Assembly: GCA_003573635.1 (NCBI GenBank)
Contig: QUTJ01031830.1
Span: 1-25,081 of the forward strand
Direction: 5' to 3'
Length of the DNA: 25,081 bases
Source: Goniomonas avonlea
Taxonomy: Eukaryota; Cryptophyceae; Goniomonadida; Goniomonadaceae
Part shown: piece after piece, positions 1 to 12,000 of the stretch
Numbering within the stretch: the first letter of the stretch is position 1
Layout of the letters: each line of letters begins with the position of its first letter
The notes under the pieces: model-generated
Told to the model about the DNA's origin: nothing
Database searches by the model: none
Seen by the model: only the letters and a program-made list of their open reading frames with translations
Position numbers and translations under genes: made by a program

Positions 1-2
1 GG

Positions 3-3000
3 TGGGATGAATCGGAGAAGGGACGCGTGGGAATGACCGGATTGGAGTCGACCGCGTGGGCCTCCGATAGCTCGGTAAGCTCGAAAGGAGCTGCAAGAGG
101 TCTCATCCTGAACTTGCTGGCCCTTTCGGTTGCGTTGCAGGTGGGAACTCTCTCAAGGGGCCTATCATTTGACTCGGCGGCGGTCTCTACCGTCCTGATG
201 ACAAATTGTGGGGCAACTGGTGCCTCGAGTGTGACTGTAATTGGATCAAATCTGGGTGTGATTTCTGCAAGTGTGGGTGTGCGCTTGGACGGTAGCTCGA
301 GCGAAGCTACAGCCTGGGTGTCCGACAGCTCCGTGGCGTGCAAGCCGGCCGTGGGCGTACGCCAAGTACGCGCCGTGTTGGCCACAGTGTCTCTGTCGGG
401 CGGGAGCGTGACAGTGGCATGGTCGTTCAATCAGCCAGCATCAAGCAGTTTGGTCCGGACCAACGGACCCTCAACTGGGTGCGTGAGCGTGACGGTGGTT
501 GGCTCGAGTTCGTCCTCCTCCAGCGCGACAGTCGTTGGCGGGAGTGGGTGCGAGGCGACGACATGGGTGAGCGAGAGCTCGCTGCGATGCAAGCAGAGCA
601 GCGGGGCTGGGAGTCTCTGGTCCACCTCGATCACGGCAGCTGTACAGGTGGGTAGCATGACATTGATGTTCAGCTACGAGCAAGGATGGCCGAGCAGTTC
701 TGTGACCTCGAACGGCGCCTCGACCGGCGGCGCCAGTGTGACCGTTGTTGGGACCAGCATCGGGTCTTCAGCATACAGTGCCCGCAGCCGGATCGGAGGC
801 ACTGAGTCGGGTGCTGCTCTCTGGACATCTGAGAGCTCCGTGCGCTGCAAGCCGGCAGCTGGGATGTGGCAGCTGCCGAGTGTTCCCGTGTGCGCCAGTG
901 TGCTGCGGCAGGTGGGAAGTGTGACAGCCTTGTGGAGCTTTTCTGGATCCAGCGCCAGCAGTGCCGTTGGGGTGAACGGCGCCGGGACGGGAGCGGCAAG
1001 CGTGACCGTGATTGGGAGCAGCCTGGGTGGCAGGTCGTACACTCCGCTTGCTCGATCAGGGTTCACTCGTATGCTGACGACGGTCTGGGCATCACAAAGT
1101 GCTATTGTTTCGAAAGTGGCATCTGTGGGAACGAGACTCTCGCTCTGTGTGTTTACCGCCGGCAGACCTGTGGCGACGATCACACTTGCCTGGAGCTTTG
1201 ATGTCCCAGCACCCACGCAGGCTGTACCCGTGAACATACCCGCCACCGGCTCTGTCTCGGTTACTGCGCTTGGCTCTGGCTTCGCTACTCTCCGGTACAG
1301 TGCAGACTCCCGGGTTGGTGTCACTCTCTCATCCAGTACCGACTGGTTCTCTGCGACATCCCTCACGTTGAAACCTGGACTCTCTGGCGTGCACGCCACC
1401 TCCGCCCTTGCGATTACTGTCGGTATTTCGTTTGGAACCCTTACCCTTGGCTTCACCTTTGCGCAAAACACTGTCAGCTCCGCAGTTCCGTGCAACAGTG
1501 GGACGACTGGCGCCGTGCTTGTCACCGTTGTTGGCTCCAACATGCTGCATTTGTCCACCGGATGTGCTCGGATCGGTGGCAGCTCTCAGACTACATCGAT
1601 CTGGGCTTCGCATACGTCGATGCTCTGTAAAGCTGCTTCTGCGCTTGACAGAGCGTTGTCTGTCGCATCCACGAGCGCTAGAGTTTACAGCACCATGACC
1701 ACGCTGTTCTCTGTGTCTCAGCTCCGTGTTAGTGGCGTGGCTCGTTCAAATGCACCCGTGTCTGGCGCAACGAGCGTGACTGTTCTGGGTAGAGCATTTT
1801 CCACGTTCAATCCCTCAATAAGACCTTCCCTCGGATACTCTTCTTCAGAAACAAGTTCCTGGACTTCGCAGTCTTCCATCACCTGCAAACCCCGATTCGG
1901 CAATGAGCGGTCAGTGCATATCTGTCTCACGTCGGTCCACTATGCCTCGACCATGTCGATTGTATTCAGCTACCTGGTCCATCAGCCCTTGGCTGGCATG
2001 ACGGCAAATCAGCCCTCTACTGGCTCATCCACCGTCACGCTCGTCGGGGCCTCCCATGGTACTCTGTCCCGCTCGTACGTGTCCCGGCTCGGGGGCACCG
2101 CATCTGCTGCCACAGTCTGGGCCACGGACTCATCTCTTCACACCAAGTCCTGTCTCGGGTACGCGCCCCAGGCCAAGCCATACAGCGTCACGCACGCGCG
2201 CGTCGTTGCAAGTACCCATGGCAGCATGAGCTACGCAGACATACAGCCCACCTCTGTTGTCGGCCCGTTTGGCCCGAGCACCGGCGCCAGCAGTGTGACA
2301 GTGCTCGGACGCGATGCAGGCCATGTCGACATGTCCATGCGTGTTCGCGTGAGTGGTGTTACCTGCGAAGGAACTCTCTGGCACGCGGAAAGCTCTGTCC
2401 GGTGCAAGATCGGATTCGTGTCTGGGAGCTACCCCTCCGCAGTTGTGACGTTGGTGGGCGGTCACGGTGTCTCGACCTTGACGTCCACGTTTTCAATTGA
2501 TCGCGCGCCCCGTATGATTGCGTACTTTGCAATTATTCGTGCTGCGACTGGGGCCAACTCGGTCACGCTTCTTGGTGCCAACTTCCTGCTGTCAGACCCC
2601 AGTTCTGGTGTGAGGGTCGGCGGCAGCGGGTGGGAGAGCACCCACTGGCTGACCGACACTGGGCTTCGGACAAAGGTCTGTGCTGGCGTCGGTCGTGACC
2701 TGGCTGTTGCCGTGACAGTTAGGCGCCATGTGGTATCAAAAGAAGCGCTCTTGTCGTACTCGCTCCCGTTTGCGTCCGTTCTCATAGCTTCCAACGGACC
2801 TTTGACGGGAGCAGCGTCTGTGTCCTTGGTCGCGTGGAGCATGGGCGTCCTGGAGCGCAGCCGTGCAATTAGACTGGGTGGCTCCAGCACGGAGGGCGGC
2901 GTGTGGACTTCAGAGAGTGCTCTGAAGCTCAAGCTTGTGGGCGGGGTGGGGAGCTCGCGTGTCGTGGCCGTGACGGTCGCGCTGCACTTTGGCTCCTCTG

Positions 3001-6000
3001 CTGTTATTGGCACATATGACGCGTCGGAACATACCGCGTCTCGACCCCTGTTTGGAACCACCGGATCCATGAGCGTCACGGTGTTGGGGTCGAACTTTGG
3101 AGTGTCTGACCTCTCCGCTCGCGGCCGTTTTGGGCGCAGCAGCAGTGAGGTGACGGTTTGGGGCTCGGACTCCTCGCTGGGAGTGCGCGGTGCGTGTGGC
3201 GCTGGCAGGACACTGTCCGTAGTTGCGAGCACTGGTTTCCTGTTCCATTCGGCGAACTCTTTCGCAAGCTACGACCGCCCTGCGCCTGCCTCGGCCTCTC
3301 CCAATGGCCCGGGGACTGGCAGCGTCAGTGTCACCGTGGTTGGGAGCGCCGCCGTCAAGAGCTCGCAGTGCCGACTCGGCGCCTCCTCCATGGGCGCCAG
3401 CACATGGATCTCAGAATCGTTTATGTTTGCCAAGGTCGGGACGGGTTCGAATACCAATCTCTGCGTTGGCGTGTCATCGCAGAGCCTGCTTGGTTCCCTG
3501 ACTGCTGCCTGGTCGTACACTTCGAGGCTGCTCAGTGGACTCGCGGTCACCAACACCCCGACGACAGGGTCCGCTTCCGTCACAGTGGTGGGAAGCAGCC
3601 TGGGTCCGCACAGTCTATCGCTGCGCGCAAGAGTGTCCGGTTCGGGACAGGAGGTGACGTACTGGACGGCCGATTCCTCCGTGCGATGCAAGTCGGGCAA
3701 GACAGTGGCGAGGGTGGCTGTCGGAGTGACTGTGAATCGGTTTGAGCACACTGCTGGGGCATGGTGGACAATTGATAGCGTATTTTTGAGCAGTTTGGTG
3801 GCGGGCAACTCTCCCCTGACTGGCTCAATGAGTGTCACAGTAGTTGGGTCGGTCTTTGGTCACAGCGTCAGTGCCTCTGCACGCATCGGCGCGAGTGCTG
3901 GTGTCTCGTGGGGCTGGCGGTCGGACAGCTCCGTGTTGTGCAAAGCGTTCGCGTCCCCCCGAACCGGCCTTACCATTGCTTTGACAAACTTGCACGTTCA
4001 AGGCACCGTCGCAAGTGTATGGAGCGCGTCTGTGTTCCCTCCAAGCACAGTGGTAGCGGTGAATGCCCCGACAACGGGCAGCGTGTACGTGACGGTCATT
4101 GGAGTCGCACTTGGCGCCATCAGCTCCTCAGGCGCTGTCCGTATGCGTGGGTCCAGCAACCCTGCAACCCATTGGGTGTCGGAGACCTCCATAGGGTGTA
4201 AGACGCACCACGGTGGAGACCGTTGTGGTGCTGTCGCCATCGTGGTGACACACGCCCTCTACCGTGGATCTCTCACAGCCGCCTGGACCGTCGATTTGCT
4301 TGCCCTCAGCAGTGTCTTGGTCGACAACGGACCCACCACGGGCGGCGTCAGCGTTACAGTGCTCGGTGTCCACGTCGGACATAGCGGTGTGACGGCCATG
4401 GCACGGATCGGAGGCTCGGCATTGACAGCGACTTCCTGGCAGAGCGAGACGTCGTTGTCCGTCAAGGCGATTGCAGGTCGCGATCGCACACTACGCGTGG
4501 CGGTGACCGCGGCCCAGGAGGCGACCCTGACAGGTCTGTGGAGCTTCCACCGTCACACCCCTCTCGTGAGTGCAGCCGGCAGCAACCAGCCAGCAACTGG
4601 CAGCACCAGCGTCACAGTAATTGGGCTGGCACTTGAGCGGGCAATCGCAACAGCGTGCATACGTGCTGGCGGCAGTCAGTGCGGCAGCACCGCCTGGGTG
4701 TCCGACACCCATGTCGTTGCCAAGGTGAACGCTGGCCTGCCACTTGCACTGAGGGCAGTTGTGATGACCCTTGCCCTTCATCAGCCCACCGTGACCGGGT
4801 GCATCAGCTACGTTGAGGGCCAATCGCTGTCCTCTGCGTCGGCGCACTTCTCGTCGAGCACCGGGGCGGCGAGCGTCACTGTGCTCGGCCGCAATGCCGG
4901 GCACACGCGCTCCTCGCTCGCGGCTCGCGTCGACAGCTTGCGGTGCGCGGCAACTCGGTGGCAGTCAGACTCCTCTGTGCAGTGCAAGTTTGGCGCGGCG
5001 CCCGCTCCCTTCCCGGGCATCGTGATGACTGTGGCTGGGCACCCGTCCACCCTCAACGCGGCGTTTTCGATGAACTGGGGAGTCAGGGTCAACAGCCGAG
5101 AGGGGACCGTTCGAGCCGCAACCGGCTGCAACAGCGTCACAGTGGCAGGAGCGAACTTTGGTCGCAATGATACGAGCCCTGCATTCAGAACTGGCAACAG
5201 TGCCTGGGAGGTAACCGCGTGGATGACCGACACCGGCATCACTGCCAAACTCTCCTACGGCCGTGGTCTCGACCTGACCTGTGTTGCCACAGCAGTGAGG
5301 GATGTTGCATCGCTGGCTGGGGCCTTCGAATACTCGAACCCATCCATCATTGGGAGTTTTCAGTATAATACCCCACCCACAGGGAGTTCTTCTGTGACTG
5401 TAATCGGGTGGGGACTGCCCGCTCGATACATCAGCTATAGGCTCGGTGTTGGTGGCACCGTGGGTTTGGCAACTATCTGGACTACGGAGAGCACGATGCA
5501 TCTCAAGCTAGGCGCCGGTCTTGGAGGGACATGGTCGATTTCCTTCACAACAACCGAGGCTGCAACAATTTCCTGGGCTTGGAGCTTTGACATGCCAGTC
5601 CTCAGCAGCGATTGTCCAACAAACGCTCCAGCTTCGGGAGCAGTCAGCGTGACCGTGGTTGGGCTTCATATTGGCGGTGTCCGTGCCTCGCAGGGAGCAC
5701 GTATGGGGGGGTCGGGGTGCGCGGAAACTCTTTGGCGCTCTTCGACGTCGCTGGCTGTAAAGTCGATCGCCAAGGTTGCAGTCAGACTGCAGTTGGCGAT
5801 CACAGCCGCGCAGTACGTCTCCTCCTTCACAGCTGCCTTCTCCATTGCCGCTCCATCACCAGCTCGGCTCGTCAAGTCCAACTCCGCAACAACTGGCGCC
5901 ATCCTTGTGACAGTGGTAGCGTCCAACGCAGGGCGTGTAAGCTACTCTCCTCGGGGGCGTATACACGGCAGTGCCGGGGACAAGACGCTTTGGGACTCGG

Positions 6001-9000
6001 AGAGCTCTGTGCGCAGCAAGACCCCAATGGGTGCCCAGCGGCACCTGCGAATTGCATTGACCTTGGGGCAAGGACTTGGCACCGTGACCGGGGTGCTCTC
6101 CTTTGACCGGCCTGTTGGTCATTGGGCCGTCGCCACGAATCTACCAACCACAGGCAGCGTCTCTGTCACGGTTCTCGGGGCGAATGTTGCAGGGAGAGAA
6201 CGCACGGGCCAATCGCGTCTCCAACGCACGCAGTGCGAGGCAACGGTGTGGACTGCAGAAAGCGCGGCGAGGTGCAAGGTGCCGCAAGGCCAAGCCCAAT
6301 CGGCACTCAGTGTTATTGCCACAGCAGCGCGGCAATTTGGCTCAGCCCTTGCATTCTTCACCTCTAGCGTTAGTGCCAGCAGTGTACTTGTTGCCAACGC
6401 TCCGAGCACTGGATCCATCAGTGTTAGTGTCGTGGGGACGGGTTTTGGAAGGTCGGGTTACAGCAGCCGGGTGTCGGCAGGGAGCAGTGGATCTGAGTCC
6501 ACCGCCTGGGTGTCGACGACCTCGCTCCGAAGCAGGTTAGCCTTCGGGACAGGAGCGAGGCACAGGGTCCTTGCGACATCAGGGTTGAGAACCGCATCTC
6601 ACCACTCCGGGCTGTCGTTTGAGGGGGTCGTGCTCTTGCGTTATGTCGCAGGCAACGGCCCTTCCACAGGGTCTGCGTCAGTTACATGCCTTGGGAGCCG
6701 GCTCGGCCCATTTATGGCCAGTGGCAGGGGACGGTTTGGAAGGACAGCTTCGAGCGCCACCGAGTGGATTTCTGACAGTGCACTGCGGAGCAAAGCAATT
6801 GTCGGGGCGAGGGGTCGACGACTTGTCAGTGCAACAGTGGCCGAGCAGATCGGCAGCGCAACACTGGCATGCAGCTATGACCTTACAGTTCCCAGCAGCG
6901 TTGTGAGAACGAACGTTGCGGGCACCGGGTCTTCGAGCGTCACGGTTGTCGGAACAAACCTGTGTCAGCATGAGTACAGTCCACACGGGCGGCTCGCTCA
7001 TAGCAACAGCCTGTCGACAGTGTGGGCGTCTGAGAGTTCGGTCCACTGCAAGAGCAGCCAGGGAGCGTGGAGCTCGAGGGGTGTTGCCTTGACGTTGGGC
7101 CAGCAGCTTGGCAGCACCACGCTCGCCTGGAGCTTCCAGCGGGCGCTCGCAAGCAGCGTTGTGGCGGTGAACCAAGCGTCGACGGGAGCGGTCATCGTGA
7201 CAGTGGTGGGCTCCAACCTGGGAGGAGGCGGCGACTGGAGCGGGCGGGTGCGGACTGGGTGGAGCCAGGCTGGGTCGACGGTGTGGCTGTCTGACAGCTC
7301 GGTGCGATGCAAGTCTGTGGCTTCGCTGGGGNCTCTGCGAAGGGTCGGTGTGACAGCAGGCCTGCAGCCTGGGACGGTCACCGCGGCACTGTCGAGCGAT
7401 TTGGCCTTGAGCAGCGTTGTCACGACCAACGGCGCGACGACGGGTGCGGTGAGCGTGACCGTGATTGGTTCGAATCTGGGCGCGTTGTCGTCTGCAAGTG
7501 TGGGTGTGCGCCTGGGGGGTAGCTCGAGCGAGGTGACCTTGTGGGTCTCTGACAGCTCCGTGGCGTGCAAGCCAGCCGCGGGCGTACGCCAGGCACGCGC
7601 CGTGTTGGCCACAGTCTCTCTGTCGGGCGGGAGCGTGACGGCGACATGGTCGTTCAGCCAACCAGCATCAAGCAGCTTGGTCCGGGCCAACGGGCCGGCA
7701 ACTGGGTGCGTGAGCGTGACCATGGTTGGGTCGAGCTTGACCGCCTCCCCTGCGACGGTCATTGGCGGGAGTGGGTGCGAGGCGACGGGATGGGTGAGCG
7801 AGAGCTCGCTGCGATGCAAGCGGGCCAGAGGCGCAGGGAACCTCTGGTCCACCGCGGTTACGGCAGCGGGACAAGTGGGAACTCGGTCGGCGATGTTCAG
7901 CTACGAGCAAGGATGGCCGAGCAGTGCTGTGATCTTGAATGGCCCTTCGACCGGCAGCGCCAGTGTGACCATTGTTGGGACCAATGTCGGCCCAGCCTCG
8001 CTGAGCACCCGTGGTCGGATTGGCGGCACTGGAGACACCTCCCTGCTCTGGACATCTGATACTTCAGTTCGCTGCAAGCACCCCGCGTTTCCATTTCGGA
8101 GCCTTAGTGTCAGTGTCACCGTGGGAATCCCGGGAAGTGTGACAGCTGCATGGACCTTTAATCGTCTGCAGCCAAGCGGAGCCACGCGAACCAACGCGCC
8201 CTCGACCGGCGGCGTCAGCGTGACAATGCTCGGTAGCAACCATGGGCTGTGTGCCGTGTCCAGCTGGCCTCGGCTGCATCGAACCACAGGCCCCGCCACG
8301 GTGTGGGTGTCGGACTCCGCCCTGTGTGCCAAGTCGCCGCTTGCACACCCGCTTAGCGTCTCAGTCAGCAGCACCGTGGCCTCGGCTCGCGGCACGCTGA
8401 CGGTGGCGCTCACATACAACGAAGGCGTTCCGGGTGGGCTTGTCGTGCGCAATTCTGGGGCAACAGGAGCAGCGAGCGTCACGATTGTTGGGGTTCGATT
8501 TGGCGACATTGCCTCAGGGAGGTCCAGGCTGATTGGCTCCGGTACTGAGGCGCATGGCTGGCTCTCGCACACGTCGGTTATTTGCAAGAGTGTTCCGTCG
8601 TCTGCTGGTGACCTCCGTCTTGTGGCGACAAACTCCCAGACACTCGGGTCTCTTTCCCAGGCGTTCTCAATGTCTGCCGCGGTGCCCTGGTACGTCTCTC
8701 CCGCCAACGGGCTCACAACTGGCGCCACGAGTGTAACCGTGATCGGTGCCAACTTGGGCCGTACGGACCCCACGGGCCGCCAGCGTCTCGGCGACTCTGC
8801 GGCGTGCGGCACGTTGTGGATCTCGGAAACTGCTGTCGTGAGCAAGTCGAGCCCCAGCATCTTGTTTCGGCTGCAAGTTAGCGTGACTGTCGCTCGCCGC
8901 GGCCTTACAACCACAGCACTGTTCTCCTATCCTCGGCATCTTGTCTCGTTCCTAATCAAGGTCAACCAAGGCACAACCGGGGCGTCGAGTGTGACTGTTG

Positions 9001-12000
9001 TTGGCGCGAACTTCGGATTCTCGACTCGTGCGTCTGCCATCCTCCGGGTGGGCGGCACGCGCACCGAGGCCACAAACTGGTTTGCGGATTCCCAGCTGCT
9101 GTCAAAGCCGAGCAAAGGGGTTCGAGACCTGAAGGACGTCGCAGTGTCGCTGGCGCTCTACAGCCCAACACTCCGCAACGTCGTGACGTACTCGCTCCCA
9201 GTGCTTGGCTCCGCCGCCGCCCTGTTTGCGTCGCGCACCGGAAGCACAAGCGTGACTGTGTTGGGAACTGGCAACAGTCACACAGACCTCACGCTTGCTC
9301 TTCGCATCGCTGCCCCAGCTTGTCAAGCGACACGGTGGTCGTCTGAAACCAGCGTGAGGTGCAGGTTCAGCCCAGTCCCAGTCGTCGCAATGGACGTCGT
9401 TCTGACCTTGCTTGCGAGCAGAGCGTCGCTAGCCAGCGCCTTCACAACGGACTGGGTGGTCAACGGCGAGCTCGCGACAGTGCGCGCAGCGTCGGGCTCC
9501 ACCAGCGTCACAATTTTTGGCGCCTACTTTGCCCGCTCGTCGCCGTACACGCGGGCGGGACACAGCGGGTCGGAGGCCACCAGGTGGGCGACGGACACTG
9601 GTGTCCAGGTCAAGCTGATCCACGGGTTTGGGCAGCGTTTAGACACTGTTGTCTCTGTCCAGCTGCAGCTGGCGACGCGGTTGTTGGGCTTCCGGTTTTC
9701 CCCGCCCGCTACGCCAATGCGTTCTTGGGTCAACACTGCACCCACTGGGGCTGTCTCTGTGTCGGTGGCGGGCTGGAGCTTCGCGATGCTCGAGAGGAGC
9801 CTTACTACCAGGCTTGGACCTTCCGCCCTGCAAGCGTCCGTTTGGTCTTCTGAGAGCTCTATGCACTTGAGGTCGTCTCTCGGAGCTGGTCATCTTGTTG
9901 CGCTTGGCGTCACAGTGGCGTCCCTGTCTGGGACTGCCACTCGTGCTTGGTCGTTTGACCTCAGCCATGTATCTAGCTTGATGCTTGGCAATGCGCCCAC
10001 TACTGCGGCGACGAGCGTTACAGTTGTCGGCGCAAACCTAGGGCACGCTGGCTCGAGTAGCGGCAGTGTGCGTGTGGCGGGGAGCGCGTCGGCATCGACC
10101 CGTTGGACGTCCTCAACGTCTCTCCGAGTCCGGTTGTCGAGCGCAGGGAACCAAGTGCCCATGAAGATTGCCGTCACATCAGGAATTCTGATGACAACCA
10201 GCAGCCCTCCGCTCTCGTTTGATGCACCCAGCCCCAGTGGTCTGTCCCTGTGTAACGCGCCCACTACAGGGTCGGCGAGCGTGACAGTCCTTGGCCATAA
10301 CTTTGGTTGGCCGAAATCTACAAGCGGCGTCAGGTTTGGAGGGAGCAAACCGCAGTCAACTGTATGGACAACTTCCTCCTCTGTTGTATGCAAGTCGGCA
10401 GCAGGCGCGCAACGGTCGCTCGCTGTCGCCGCCACCGCGTGCACACAGCAGAGTGCAACCATGGTCTTCAGCTTCGATGCTGTGTCTCTGGGCAGCGCGC
10501 ATGGCCGCACAAATTGCCCAGCGACTGCGGCTGTGAGCGTGGCGATCGCCGTGACCTCCACCCTGGCGGACTACAGCGGGCGTGGGCGGGTGCAGGGGAC
10601 CGCAGTAGAAGCCACGGCCTGGACCTCAGTGAGCTCGGTGCGGTGTAGGTATGCTCGCTCGCGCCCTGAACTGGCTCGATCGGTGGTCGCGACGGTAGGG
10701 GGTCAGCTTGGCTCCGCGTCGCGAGCTTTCACAACCGACGCTGTCGGCATGAGCAGCGCGATGGCAACCAACGCACCCGCTACAGGGAGCCTCCAAGTGA
10801 CAGTGCTGGGCCTCAGTCTGGGAGTTGCGGCGAGCAGTCAGCGAGGCAGGGTCGGGCGAACACCGTCTGCGTCCACTCTCTGGACCTCCGAGTCTTCTCT
10901 GTGGCACAAGTTGGCTTCTGGTGTCAGGGGGGTGCTGTCCGTAAGTGCGACGGTGGCGATGCAGCGGCAGACTGAGGGATCCGGGTGGAGCTACAGCGTC
11001 GCGGTCGCAAGCAGTGTCGGGGCTGCCAACTGGGCCCCAACGGGCTCTGTCTCGGTCACCGTGGTTGGGTCAAACATTGGAGCGTCAGACTTCAGTGCTC
11101 GAGCACGGCTCAACCCCTCCGCCCAGAGTGCTTCGGCTTGGGTGTCGTCGACGTCCATGGCACTCAAAGCTCCATTGGGACGCAGCCGTAACACCGGCGT
11201 GGTCCTGACCGCCAAACAGCAGGTTGGGACGTTCCTCACGATGCTCAACCTTGCCTCAACAGCAGTGAGCGGAGTCACTCTGGCAAACGCCGCAACAACC
11301 GGCTCGCAGACGGTGACCCTGGTTGGATCACACTACGGGAGTCAAGGGTTCTCACCCGGCAGTCGTGTCGGAGGCAGCGGGTGTGAGTCCACCCATTGGG
11401 TGTCTGACAGCGCCGTTGCGTCCAAAGTAACAACCGGGACCCAGATCTGCGTGTCACACTCGATGACCGTTCCCGCCGTGCTGAAGTCATCGACGCTGAC
11501 CAATGCGCTCACCTTCATCCTGCTGAGGCTGTTACCTCCGGAAGTCGTCAACTCGCGCGTGGCTCCTGCGGCCCTGTGCCTTAACACGGATGCCCCCTCT
11601 TGGCAGGTCAACCTCCAAACTGGAATCGAGCACCTTCGTCTCGGTTCCGCGACGACCGGAGCGCGGTCAGTCACAATCGTCGGGCACAACTTCAGCCCGA
11701 GCCGCTCCAAAACGGCCCGGTTTGGCGAATCTGGGTTTATGGCGAGTGTTTGGACCTCGGAGTCCTCCATCGCCGGCAAGTCTCCCACCTCTTCGCCTCG
11801 CGGCGGCACGGCCGCTGTCGTCACAGCGGTGCTCCGCCGCCGCAGGACGGTTTCAACAGCGATGAGCTACTCCGTTCCCGTTGCAATGCTGGCTGTGCGT
11901 GCGAACGCACCGGGAACAGGAACAACCAGTGTCACGGTGATCGGCGCTCAACTGGGCCTTCGCTGGAGTCAGCGCGTTCATCTTGGTGGAAGCGTGGCCG

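Noticed and set aside
27-35. GTG at 27 or ATG at 33 as the start of the gene
   Set aside because: The frame is open to the window edge and the repeat unit is already under way (G-R-V-G-M-T-G-L-E-S-T-A-W matches the middle of a unit), so the true start is upstream.
6678-7661. Antisense open frame of about 327 codons
   Set aside because: It lies wholly opposite the repeat array, its peptide is rich in Arg, His and Pro with no domain, and similar antisense frames recur along the array. It is a by-product of GC-rich, stop-poor repeated codons.
7901-8914. Antisense open frame of about 337 codons
   Set aside because: Its peptide shows a mirrored array period (repeated PTTVTL-A-PV), which is the reverse reading of the S-V-T-V-x-G codons. 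Same for the one at 674-1558.
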